From: Desulfobacterales bacterium
GTDB lineage: Bacteria > Desulfobacterota > Desulfobacteria > Desulfobacterales > C00003106
DNA length: 6,495 nucleotides
Assembly: GCA_030613165.1 (NCBI GenBank)
Contig: JAUWMN010000100.1
Location: forward strand, 1-6,495
Reading direction: 5' to 3'
Part shown: piece by piece, positions 1-6,107 of the stretch
How the letters are laid out: the number at the start of each line of letters is the position of its first letter
Numbering within the stretch: position 1 is the first letter of the stretch
Notes under the pieces: generated by a model
Told to the model about the DNA's origin: nothing
The model's database searches: none
What the model saw: the letters and a program-made list of their open reading frames with translations, nothing else
Position numbers and translations under genes: made by a program

Positions 1-216
1 ACACTTGAAGAGAAAGTGTCTCAGCTTATTAAGGTGTGTCAGACATTGGAAGAAGAAAAGGCTAAACTTGCTACACAGCTTGCTGAAACAGAAAAAATAG
101 CGAATGAAAAAGATAGTGAAAATAAACGCCTCATAGAAGAACGGATGACTATTCGGGGCAAAATAGATAGTGTATTGCTTAAATTGGAAGATATGCCATC
201 TGCCGCGAACCATTAA
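1..216 (+). CDS. ZapB-like coiled-coil cell-division protein, C-terminal part (5' end cut by window edge)
   Basis: The frame is open from base 1 (reading TLEEKVSQLIK...) to the TAA at 214-216, giving 71 visible residues. An internal GTG at 16 could be mistaken for the start, but the coiled coil continues upstream of it, so the true start is probably just outside the window. The product is almost entirely heptad-like helix rich in Glu, Lys and Leu, with an ending (IDSVLLKLEDM) like that of short ZapB-type proteins encoded next to zapA. ZapB-type proteins are cytoplasmic coiled coils that support FtsZ-ring assembly, in E. coli through ZapA. The stop lies 10 bp before the zapA start, so the two are very likely co-transcribed. 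The family call rests on coiled-coil character and neighbourhood, not on a specific motif. A generic coiled-coil protein remains possible. Confidence 0.6.
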   Translation, partial: TLEEKVSQLIKVCQTLEEEKAKLATQLAETEKIANEKDSENKRLIEERMTIRGKIDSVLLKLEDMPSAANH

Positions 217-226
217 ATAAAGTTCA

Positions 227-529
227 TTGGATTCGGTTATCGAAATAAAGCTGTTGGGACAAGTCTACGCCCTTAAAACAGAGCTTAACGCCTCCCAGGC
301 AAAGGCTGTTGCTGAATATGTGGAGGAAAAGGTTGGGGCGATAGATAAAATATCGCGACAACATAGCAAATTAGATGTAATTGTCTTGGCTATATTAGAT
401 ATTGCCAACGATTTTGTAGAGATACAACAGAAACATAGTGATTTAATTGAAGATATTGCAAGCCGATCCCAGCTCTTGATACACAAGACTGAGACCTTTG
501 TGCAAAGGTCCCAAACTGGGAGTCTTTAG
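227..529 (+). CDS. zapA: Cell division protein ZapA
   Basis: This 100-residue protein matches ZapA in size and pattern. It has an N-terminal beta-strand segment (VIEIKLLGQVYALKTE, residues 4-19), then a helix with the family's 'YVEEKV' stretch (31-36), then a long C-terminal helix from about residue 44 (LDVIVLAILDIANDF) that mediates dimer and tetramer formation. ZapA binds and bundles FtsZ filaments at the division ring. The start is TTG at 227: a stop lies at 218-220 in the same frame and there is no ATG or GTG nearby. No strong Shine-Dalgarno sequence is visible, so translation may be coupled to the gene ending at 216. The last 13 codons (from 488) lie inside a short repeat related to 846-929, so the tail TETFVQRSQTGSL is probably not ancestral. 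Confidence 0.9.
   Translation: MDSVIEIKLLGQVYALKTELNASQAKAVAEYVEEKVGAIDKISRQHSKLDVIVLAILDIANDFVEIQQKHSDLIEDIASRSQLLIHKTETFVQRSQTGSL
488..529. repeat. Shortened repeat copy overlapping the zapA 3' end
   Basis: ACTGAGACCTTTG at 488-500 is identical to 846-858. The following CAAAGGTCCCAAACTGGGAGT (503-523) matches CAAAGGTTTCAAAGGGGAGT (901-920) apart from four differences and one indel. The two ends of the downstream element are thus joined here through a 2-base spacer, without its middle (859-900). The joint forms a perfect hairpin, GACCTTTG (493-500) with CAAAGGTC (503-510). It ends at the zapA stop, just before the 6S RNA gene. The homology is visible in the sequence; that it is an internally deleted copy is an inference. 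Confidence 0.6.
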
Positions 530-537
530 GCTAATGC

Positions 538-722
538 TTGCCCCTGCGGTGTTCGTTATTGGCAGATAATTTTTTGAGCCAACACTTTTTTGTATGGGAA
601 TCTTCTCTTGTTTTGGTGCGCATGTTCCGAATTTATGGAAAAGCCTAAAAAAGCAATAAGATGCCCCCTTGTATGAGGTACAGGTTCAAAAAAGACTGCT
701 GAAACGGCACAAGGTGGGGGCT
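538..722 (+). ncRNA. ssrS: 6S RNA
   Basis: 6S RNA is a long, nearly double-stranded RNA that mimics an open promoter and sequesters sigma70-type RNA polymerase holoenzyme in stationary phase. Several blocks line up with the E. coli RNA in the right order: GGTGTTCG (548-555), GGCAG (561-565), TTTTGAGCC (572-580), GCATGTTCCG (620-629), AAGCCTAAAAA (641-651) and GGTTCAA (683-689), then ACGGCAC (704-710). The expected fold is present. GCCCC (540-544) pairs with GGGGC (717-721) as closing stem, TTTTTTGAGCC (570-580) pairs with GGTTCAAAAAA (683-693), GCAT (620-623) with ATGC (661-664), and TTCC (625-628) with GGAA (637-640) at the tip. Its place right after zapA is also the classical one. Ends are estimated to within about 5 bases. 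No clear separate promoter is visible, so processing from a zapA transcript is possible. Confidence 0.85.
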
Positions 723-730
723 TTTATATT
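663..730 (+). terminator. Possible alternative 3' hairpin / terminator of 6S RNA
   Basis: GCCCCCTTGT (663-672) can pair with ACAAGG-T-GGGGGC (709-721) with a small bulge, and is followed by TTTTAT (722-727). This stem would compete with the 6S closing stem, because both use the G-run at 716-720. It could act as a weak intrinsic terminator or as the refolded state of the RNA. The loop is long (36 bases), so this is only a candidate. Confidence 0.3.
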
Positions 731-752
731 GTTTGAACGGCATATACCGAAT

Positions 753-838
753 CTCTGAAAAACGTGAGATTTTTTCGCCTTCCTTGCCTGACGAGCACGA
801 AGTGAAGCATAGCGCTCAAAATCTCACGTTTTTCAGAG
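753..838. repeat. Long perfect inverted repeat (21-bp arms, 44-bp spacer)
   Basis: The arm at 753-773 (starting CTCTGAAAAACGTGAG) is the exact reverse complement of 818-838. The 44-base spacer between them contains no open frame of note. Right-hand flanking bases continue into GGTCTCA (838-844), which is itself inverted 3 bases later as TGAGACC (848-854), the start of the next element. The 21-bp perfect arms cannot be chance and would fold into a strong hairpin. The shape is that of a small non-autonomous (MITE-like) or REP-like element; no transposase is encoded. A terminator role is unlikely because no T-run follows the right arm. Confidence 0.75.
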
Positions 839-845
839 GTCTCAT

Positions 846-929
846 ACTGAGACCTTTGAAGAACAGGATATTATTACGGGCACGAAGGAAGCCTTACTCC
901 CAAAGGTTTCAAAGGGGAGTTTCGCAAAG
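846..929. repeat. Second small repeat element with terminal inverted repeats
   Basis: The element begins ACTGAGACCTTTG and ends CAAAGGTTTCAAAGGGGAGT followed by TTCGCAAAG. The segment 849-858 (GAGACCTTTG) is inverted at 901-910 with one mismatch. Both end blocks recur at 488-523, where the middle is missing. It abuts the perfect inverted repeat at 753-838, so the two may be one composite element of about 180 bp. The open frame that crosses this block (733-939, 68 codons) has no ribosome-binding site or recognisable family and is a by-product of the repeat. Confidence 0.6.
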
Positions 930-939
930 ATTCTGTTGA

Positions 940-1173
940 ATGTTTTTGAGTGAGCAATGGTAAATATATAATGATTCGGACAATGTTTTCAGGAACCTAT
1001 GGATATTTTATGAAAAGATCTTCTGGCCTGTTTGCTGACACCTTACCAACCGCGACTTGTGAAATAATGGTTTATGGGACAAGTATTTGATATCGTATTA
1101 TGATTAGTAACTTTTGGCATTAGGTCAAACTTTTTGTGGTAACTGTTTTGTTGTCTTTATTATAAATATCTTC
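940..1173. other. AT-rich non-coding stretch, no gene seen
   Basis: All frames on both strands are broken within this 234-bp stretch and no RNA gene is recognised. Its only notable content is a weak promoter-like sequence near its right end. Confidence 0.5.
1134..1163 (+). promoter_or_regulatory. Weak candidate sigma70-type promoter upstream of rny
   Basis: TTGTGG (1134-1139) and TATTAT (1158-1163) are 18 bp apart in an AT-rich context (TTTATTATAAAT). A start near 1170 would give rny a leader of about 265 bases that passes through the repeat-like patch at 1175-1345. In an AT-rich region such matches are frequent, so this is only a candidate. Read-through from the zapA/6S unit is the alternative. 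Confidence 0.22.
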
Positions 1174-1174
1174 C

Positions 1175-1345
1175 TACCTCGCCACTAACATTCTCGCTTT
1201 GAACCCTTTGCAAGGCTGCCATTTTCTGTTTAATTCCGCCATAAGCGGGATTGCCTGAGAAAAAATGTCATGTTTTTGCAAGGGTCTCTCTTTGATTCCT
1301 CCAGATGCCTTTTTAAAAACAGAACGATTTAGGCCCTTGCAAGAC
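1175..1345. repeat. Repeat-like patch with inverted and direct short repeats
   Basis: TTGCAAGGG (1276-1284) is inverted as CCCTTGCAA (1334-1342). TTTGCAAGG occurs directly at 1207-1215 and 1275-1283, and TTTTTAAAAA (1310-1319) is a perfect palindrome. An open frame on the minus strand (1174-1401, 75 codons) covers it, but has no recognisable domain and no clear ribosome-binding site. It is probably the chance reading of a dispersed intergenic element. No second copy is present in the window, so its dispersed nature is an inference from the structure. Confidence 0.35.
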
Positions 1346-1420
1346 ATAAGATTTCTTGTGTCGCCCTGTTCCTGCTTTTTTAGTGTGTAGGATGGGGACA
1401 CATTTTGTTATTGCATACGA

Positions 1421-1428
1421 AAGGGGGT
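1421..1428 (+). promoter_or_regulatory. Ribosome-binding site fixing the rny start
   Basis: AAGGGGGT lies 8 bases before the ATG at 1437. It decides between this ATG and in-frame upstream starts such as TTG at 1356, which would add 27 residues unlike any RNase Y N-terminus and place them ahead of the membrane anchor. Confidence 0.75.
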
Positions 1429-1436
1429 GTACGCCC

Positions 1437-2999
1437 ATGAACAGTACCTATGTTATTATGTTGTGCGTGATAGTTTTCGTTGGCGCGTTTCTTTTAGCCT
1501 TTTGGGTTCGGAATAAGTTGAATGTTGACAAGATAAGATCTGCTGAACTCGAGGCAAAAAAGATTTTGAACGAAGCCGGCAAAACGGCTGAAACCATGGC
1601 ACGTGAGGCTCGTCTTCAGGCTAAAGACGAGCTTTATCAGATGAAGAAGGAATTTGAAGAGGAGAGAAAAGAACAAAGGTATGAGTTAAATAAACAACAA
1701 AAACGAGCTTCCCAGAAAGTAGAACATCTCGATCGTAAGATAGACGCCTTGGGGCGAAGAGAGAATGAGATCTTAAAAAAAGAACGTGAATTACTTCGAA
1801 AAGAGACTGGACTGCAGGAGAAAAAGAAAGAGTATGATTCCCTGGTCGAGACTGAAAAAGCAAAATTGGAAGAAATATCAGGTGTTTCTACGGAGCAAGC
1901 AAAAGAGCTGTTGATTAAAACAATGGAAAGCGAGGCACGTTTTGAAGCAGCCAAATTAATTAAACAGATAGAAGGCGAAGCCCGCGAAACAGCCGACAAA
2001 AAATCAAAAGAGATTATTGCTACTGCCATTCAGCGATATGCAGGAGATTATGTGGCGGAAAAGACCGTATCGGTGGTTAACCTTCCCAACGAAGAGATGA
2101 AAGGTCGTATTATAGGAAGGGAAGGGCGTAATATCCGCGCGATTGAGGCAGCCACGGGTATTGACCTCATAATAGACGATACGCCCGAGGCAGTGATCCT
2201 TTCCGGGTTTAATCCTGTGCGACGTGAGGTGGCACGATTGTCGCTCGAACGCTTGATAATAGATGGAAGGATCCATCCTGCCCGGATTGAGGATGTAGTA
2301 AAGGAGGTCAGTAAAGAGCTTGATGTCACACTTAGAGAGGCTGGTGAACAGGCAGCCTTTGACTTAGGAGTCCATGGAATACATTCGGAATTAATTTATC
2401 AGCTTGGCAAGCTGAAATTCAGAACCAGTTATGCCCAGAATGTATTACAGCATTCAATAGAGGTCGGTTTTTTAGCCGGTATTATGGCTGCCGAACTCAG
2501 GCTGAACGTAAAACAAGCGCGACGTGCCGGTCTACTCCATGATATCGGCAAGGCTGTTGATCACGAAGTAGAGGGGTCCCATGCAATAATTGGGGCAAAA
2601 TTGGCCAAAAAATATGGAGAATCTCCCCGGGTAATTCATGCTATTGAAGCACACCATGAGGATGTTCCGCCTGCGTCGGTCTTGGCAGTGCTGGTACAGG
2701 CTTCTGACGCTCTCTCCGGCGCGCGGCCAGGGGCGCGACGAGAGATGCTGGAGACCTATGTAAAACGCCTGGAAGGTCTGGAACAGATTGCCGACTCATT
2801 CAAAGGGATCAAAAAGTCGTATGCCATTCAAGCAGGCAGGGAACTTCGAATACTGGTAGAGAGCGATCATATATCAGATGAAGATACAACATTGCTTTGT
2901 AGGGATATAGCTAAAAAGATCGAAGAAGCAATGACCTATCCCGGCCAGATCAAGGTTACTGTTATTCGTGAGACCAGGTCCGTCGAGTATGCCAAATGA
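1437..2999 (+). CDS. rny: Ribonuclease Y
   Basis: RNase Y is a membrane-anchored endoribonuclease that starts mRNA decay and processing. The 520-residue length is typical. Domains in order: an N-terminal membrane helix (about 5-24, [19 protein letters not shown]), a long charged coiled coil (about 35-200), a KH RNA-binding domain (about 210-275) with the [10 protein letters not shown] loop at 223-232, and a metal-dependent HD domain. In the HD domain His339 (LQHSIE), the His368-Asp369 pair (LLHDIGKA), His406-His407 (EAHHED) and Asp424 ([14 protein letters not shown]) are intact, so the enzyme should be active. ATG at 1437 is chosen for its strong ribosome-binding site and for the immediate membrane helix. 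The stop overlaps the ymdB start by four bases (ATGA). The upstream gap from 6S RNA is unusually full of repeats. Confidence 0.97.
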   Translation: MNSTYVIMLCVIVFVGAFLLAFWVRNKLNVDKIRSAELEAKKILNEAGKTAETMAREARLQAKDELYQMKKEFEEERKEQRYELNKQQKRASQKVEHLDRKIDALGRRENEILKKERELLRKETGLQEKKKEYDSLVETEKAKLEEISGVSTEQAKELLIKTMESEARFEAAKLIKQIEGEARETADKKSKEIIATAIQRYAGDYVAEKTVSVVNLPNEEMKGRIIGREGRNIRAIEAATGIDLIIDDTPEAVILSGFNPVRREVARLSLERLIIDGRIHPARIEDVVKEVSKELDVTLREAGEQAAFDLGVHGIHSELIYQLGKLKFRTSYAQNVLQHSIEVGFLAGIMAAELRLNVKQARRAGLLHDIGKAVDHEVEGSHAIIGAKLAKKYGESPRVIHAIEAHHEDVPPASVLAVLVQASDALSGARPGARREMLETYVKRLEGLEQIADSFKGIKKSYAIQAGRELRILVESDHISDEDTTLLCRDIAKKIEEAMTYPGQIKVTVIRETRSVEYAK

Positions 3000-3778
3000 A
3001 ATTACTTTTTATCGGCGACATAGTAGGCAAGCCGGGCAGAAAGATAATAGACAATCTTCTTAATCTTGTTGTTGATAAATTTCAGATAGATGTCGTTATT
3101 GCCAATGCAGAAAACGCTGCCGGAGGCATGGGAATAACCCCGGCCATTGCAAAAGAATTTTTTGGCAGAGGCATAGATATAATTACTTCCGGTAATCATA
3201 TCTGGAGAAAGAAAGAGATCATTCCTTTCTTGGAAACTCGCGATGATATTCTCCGCCCTGCGAACTATCCTGAAGACGCACCGGGGAAGGGAATGACTAT
3301 TATGAATACTCGTGGCGGATCTTTCCTGTGTGTGATCAACTTGGAAGGGAGGACCTTTATGAGGTCGCTGGAGTGCCCGTTTAAAACAGCAGAATCTTTG
3401 CTCGACCAGGTCCGTGAAAAGACCAAGCTAATTGTGGTTGACTTTCATGCCGAGTCGACTTCGGAAAAAGTAGCGTTAGGATGGTTTCTGGATGGGCGGG
3501 TAAGCGCAGTAGTTGGGACACATACTCACATTCAAACCGCAGACGAAAAGATATTGCCGGGAGGCACCGCTTATATTTCTGATGCAGGAATGACAGGCCC
3601 TATGGATTCGGTTATAGGAATTGACAAGGAGATTATAATCAAGAAGTTTTTAACGCAGCGTCCCATTTCCTTTAAGGTGGCAAAGAAGAATCTATACATG
3701 CAGGGTGTTGTGGTCGATATCGATGAGTCCACAGGAAAGTCCATGAGTATTCAAAGGGTTAACGAGCCATTTATGTAA
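2996..3778 (+). CDS. ymdB: YmdB family metallophosphoesterase (TIGR00282 type)
   Basis: The 260-residue product has the full set of family motifs: GDIVGKPGR (7-15, metal ligand Asp8), ANAENAAGG (36-44, Glu39 and Asn40), SGNHIW (65-70, Asn67 and His68), DFHAE (149-153, His151) and [10 protein letters not shown] (174-183, His176 and His178). These build the dinuclear metal site. Studied members hydrolyse 2',3'-cyclic mononucleotides, and in Bacillus subtilis YmdB influences biofilm genes and interacts functionally with RNase Y. It starts inside the rny stop codon (ATGA), so the two should be translationally coupled. The physiological substrate here is not known. No signal peptide is visible, so it acts in the cytoplasm. 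This protein should not be confused with the unrelated E. coli YmdB macrodomain protein. Confidence 0.93.
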   Translation: MKLLFIGDIVGKPGRKIIDNLLNLVVDKFQIDVVIANAENAAGGMGITPAIAKEFFGRGIDIITSGNHIWRKKEIIPFLETRDDILRPANYPEDAPGKGMTIMNTRGGSFLCVINLEGRTFMRSLECPFKTAESLLDQVREKTKLIVVDFHAESTSEKVALGWFLDGRVSAVVGTHTHIQTADEKILPGGTAYISDAGMTGPMDSVIGIDKEIIIKKFLTQRPISFKVAKKNLYMQGVVVDIDESTGKSMSIQRVNEPFM

Positions 3779-3843
3779 ATGTTAATATGAACAAGAGAAA
3801 AGGAGTTCTGTAGAGGTTTCAAGAAGAGGAGAATATAGCAAAC
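3779..3843 (+). promoter_or_regulatory. ymdB-yfaZ intergenic region with ribosome-binding site and 8-codon mini-frame
   Basis: AGGAG at 3827-3831 lies 12 bases before the yfaZ ATG, slightly long spacing. A second AAAGGAG (3799-3805) sits within a tiny frame, ATG 3787 to TAG 3813 (MNKRKGVL). The tiny frame has no good ribosome-binding site of its own and may be a remnant or chance. No intrinsic terminator is visible after ymdB, so read-through into yfaZ is possible. Confidence 0.4.
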
Positions 3844-4440
3844 ATGAAAAAGATTATAGAATCAATTACCTTCATCGTCATCACAACAATCATGTCAAGT
3901 AGTGCCTTTGCAAGCGCGTATAACATTGAGGTTAATGCAAACCACTCATCTTTAGAGGTTCGATTGGATGCCGGTCAACCCATTAACCACGGCTTCTTGA
4001 CGGCTGGAATCGGCGCTATTTATGACGATGACGACTACAAAATAATCAGCGGCAGTGTGGCCATGGGCAATGAAGTATTCACTCCCGGACTAAGATGTGA
4101 TTTGGGCTTTAAGGGTGTGTGGGGAGAAGTAGACGAGGATCATAAAGATGGTGATCTGTTGGCAATAAGCTTTCTCCTTTCAGCTACATATGATATTCCT
4201 GAAACTATTTCGGGTATCCCTCTCGAGGTTTCAGCAAGTATATGTGCGGCCCCTGATTCTCTTTGTTTTGAGGATTCGGAGAGGTATATCGAAGTAAGAA
4301 CTACCCTCGGCTTTCGTATTTTAGAGAATGCAGCCATTTTGGTCGGATACAGACATATCAAAATCTATTTTGATGACGATCCCCAAGATTGGAAAATGTC
4401 GGATGACGCCCTATTTGTTGGTTACAAACTGAGATTCTAA
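3844..4440 (+). CDS. YfaZ-family outer-membrane protein
   Basis: The 198-residue product begins with a signal peptide: KK at 2-3, a hydrophobic core (about 8-17) and a probable cleavage after AFA (21-23) or ASA (23-25). The mature part is rich in alternating beta-strand segments and ends in Phe198 (GYKLRF), the usual last residue of barrels inserted by the BAM machinery. The blocks APDSL (136-140) and VGYRHIKI (167-174) correspond in order and spacing to the 'APDAL...GAGYRYINM' part of E. coli YfaZ. The function of the family is not established. There is also a cysteine pair, Cys134/Cys141, around the APDSL block, which could form a disulfide. Its 3' end overlaps the convergent FGE-like gene by 30 bp. 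ATG at 3844 is chosen because it directly precedes the signal peptide. Confidence 0.75.
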   Translation: MKKIIESITFIVITTIMSSSAFASAYNIEVNANHSSLEVRLDAGQPINHGFLTAGIGAIYDDDDYKIISGSVAMGNEVFTPGLRCDLGFKGVWGEVDEDHKDGDLLAISFLLSATYDIPETISGIPLEVSASICAAPDSLCFEDSERYIEVRTTLGFRILENAAILVGYRHIKIYFDDDPQDWKMSDDALFVGYKLRF

Positions 4441-6018
4441 GACACCGTCCTTTGCGCATCGAAACCCGATCGTGTTCGACCAGGACTGAGCATACTTCAT
4501 GAGACGCTTGGCTGCCGTCAGGATCCCTTGCGTGGCCCAGCTTCCCCCTTTAATTACATAATAATTGTTGCGCGCATGATTAGTGAACGGATCATTATAA
4601 GGGCTGATTGTCCATTCAAAGATATTTCCCGCCATATCGTACACCTCAAAAGGACTTTTACCCAATTCATCATACTGGTTGACAGGTGTTGTGTCACTAA
4701 TTGTGCTTTCGTCATGATTGCAAGATTCTGTTTTCCAGTCGGTTCCCCAAGGGAATAACCTCCCGTCACTCCCCCTTGCCGCTGCTTCCCATTCAAATTC
4801 TGTAACCAGCCTTTTCCCCGACCATTCCGCAAAAGCTAATGCATCCTCTAAGCTTATCTGAACCACCGGATGATCCAACTTGTCCTGAATGGAGCTCTCT
4901 GGGCCAAATGGATGCATCCAGCAAGCGCCTTCCACTGTTTTAAACGTGTTCCCATTATTATATCTTAGGGTAGCAAGACCGGTTTTTGGGTCCTCGATCC
5001 TTTGATATTTTCCCAGACAGACCTCTCCACTTCCCTGTCTTTCAGCGCTGGTCTTATAACCGGTCTCTTTTGAAAAAATCATGAACTGAGAGTTTGTTAC
5101 GGGGTGTTGGTCTATATAAAATGCATCTACTTCAACCCTCTTTTCCGGCTGTTCATCGCGCCTGAAGTCTTTATTCCCTATTATATATATCCCCTTGGGT
5201 ATAAGAACCTGGGTGTCAAAGAGCTCTACTTTAACATTACACTCATTGTCGGATTCTATATTTTGTATTATTTTTTCAAGCTCTTCAAGGACTTCCTCGG
5301 CCTCGATAAGGAGTTTCTCATCCTGTAACTTTTCCAATAGCTCTTTCAGTTTTTGGTCTATGAGTTCCTTATCTATGGACTCTATAATGTCCTCAAGGTG
5401 TTCCTCTTTTTCTGGCTCTCTTTGTCCTGTATCGGTCTTTAAAAGTTGTATAAGATTCTCAATCTCTTGCGCGAGCTCATCTGCCTCCCAGACAAACTTT
5501 TCTGTTTTTACCGTTTCAATCAGTTCCTTGAGCTTTTCTTTGATCAGCTCTTTGTCGGCCGGTTCTGGAATGTCTTGGAGGATATTATCCTCTTCCTCCT
5601 TCTGTTCATCGTCGGCGTCGGGCGTTTTCACCTCAATCGACTTGATATGTAGATCAAATTTTTTGATAATTTGATCCTTCATCTCATCAGACATAACAAA
5701 GACATTGTTACGTCCTATCTTGACACCTTCAGGATTTTGTCCGTGATTGAACATATTGCGAAGATCGCGATTCAGAGTGGACTTAAGATTACTGAAGTTT
5801 TTTTTCTTTTCCTTGATCTTGGCAGGATCATCCCCTGTGTCCCACAGGATTTTAATAAGATCGTCGGGAGGGATACTCTTTATTTTTTCAATATCGCTAT
5901 CGCTTTGATAATATGTCCTTATTGTTGTGATAAGCTTATATTTTAAGTTTTCTCTCTTTGTCTTGGGGAAAGTTTCAATCGCTTCATCGATTCCCTTCAG
6001 AGAGATCTTGGGTTGCAT
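4411..6018 (-). CDS. FGE-sulfatase (SUMF1-like) domain protein with unknown N-terminal domain and helical repeats
   Basis: This 535-residue protein has three parts. Residues 1-130 are a mostly helical domain I do not recognise, with a basic stretch (66-88) and NPEGVKIGRNNVFVMSDEMK (95-114). Residues about 140-257 are very acidic and helical, and contain two diverged copies of a repeat (154-196 and 215-257, both beginning DKELI after one residue). Residues about 270-521 form a formylglycine-generating-enzyme-like domain: PKGIYIIGN (274-282), VDAFYIDQHPVTNSQF (297-312), CWMHPFGPESSI (366-377), DHPVVQISLEDALAFAEWSGKRLVTEFEWEAAARG (382-416, key residues stated by position), FPWG (422-425), YDMAGNIFEW (460-469), IKGGSW (489-494) and IGFRC (517-521). 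The two active-site cysteines that true FGE carries after GGS are absent (ATQGILTAAKRL follows), so formylglycine synthesis is unlikely and a binding role is more plausible. AAGGAG lies 7 bases before the ATG and supports this start. No signal peptide is seen. Confidence 0.85.
   Translation of the reverse strand: MQPKISLKGIDEAIETFPKTKRENLKYKLITTIRTYYQSDSDIEKIKSIPPDDLIKILWDTGDDPAKIKEKKKNFSNLKSTLNRDLRNMFNHGQNPEGVKIGRNNVFVMSDEMKDQIIKKFDLHIKSIEVKTPDADDEQKEEEDNILQDIPEPADKELIKEKLKELIETVKTEKFVWEADELAQEIENLIQLLKTDTGQREPEKEEHLEDIIESIDKELIDQKLKELLEKLQDEKLLIEAEEVLEELEKIIQNIESDNECNVKVELFDTQVLIPKGIYIIGNKDFRRDEQPEKRVEVDAFYIDQHPVTNSQFMIFSKETGYKTSAERQGSGEVCLGKYQRIEDPKTGLATLRYNNGNTFKTVEGACWMHPFGPESSIQDKLDHPVVQISLEDALAFAEWSGKRLVTEFEWEAAARGSDGRLFPWGTDWKTESCNHDESTISDTTPVNQYDELGKSPFEVYDMAGNIFEWTISPYNDPFTNHARNNYYVIKGGSWATQGILTAAKRLMKYAQSWSNTIGFRCAKDGVLESQFVTNK
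5248..5559 (-). repeat. In-gene tandem repeat of 183-bp period in the FGE-like gene
   Basis: The segments 5431-5559 and 5248-5376 encode residues 154-196 and 215-257, which share DKELI..KLKEL.E....EK...EA.E...E.E..I at a period of 61 residues (183 bp). The preceding residues (EEEDNILQDI and EEHLEDIIES) are also alike, so the whole unit appears to have been duplicated and has since diverged. The product is a likely coiled-coil or helical spacer between the N- and C-terminal domains. Confidence 0.65.
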
Positions 6019-6083
6019 GGTGGCGCTCCTTATTAATTCGTGTAAGCCTTTTATGTTCTTATCGGATATTTGGCGGCGGGATT

Positions 6084-6107
6084 AAATTTGATGAAATCAT
6101 CAAATTT
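6084..6107. repeat. Near-perfect palindrome upstream of the FGE-like gene
   Basis: AAATTTGATGA (6084-6094) and TCATCAAATTT (6097-6107) are perfect 11-bp inverted copies around AA. The right half shares CAAATTT with the start of the MITE-like element at 6102, whose end is also AAATTTGATGG. It may be an extra terminal repeat left by insertion, or an operator site about 65 bp before the FGE-like start. Confidence 0.55.

Noticed and set aside
733..939. 68-codon plus-strand open frame after 6S RNA
   Set aside because: It runs straight through both inverted-repeat elements, lacks a ribosome-binding site and matches no family.
1174..1401. 75-codon minus-strand open frame
   Set aside because: It has no recognisable domain or ribosome-binding site and covers repeat-like DNA; it is better described as part of a repeat.
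1356..1436. TTG-initiated N-terminal extension of RNase Y
   Set aside because: The ATG at 1437 has a strong ribosome-binding site and leads directly into the membrane helix, and the resulting 520 residues fit the family.
1637..2029. 130-codon minus-strand open frame inside rny
   Set aside because: It is antisense to the RNase Y coiled coil, and its Ser/Phe-rich product results from Glu/Lys codons read backwards.
4411..4560. Diversity-generating retroelement variable region at the end of the FGE-like gene
   Set aside because: Variable proteins of such systems often carry this fold, but the C-terminal part here is not enriched in Asn/AAC-type codons, and no reverse transcriptase or template repeat is present in the window.
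5195..5674. 159-codon serine-rich open frame on the plus strand
   Set aside because: It is the antisense shadow of the Glu/Lys-rich coiled-coil part of the FGE-like gene; it has no domain and its composition is explained by the opposite strand.
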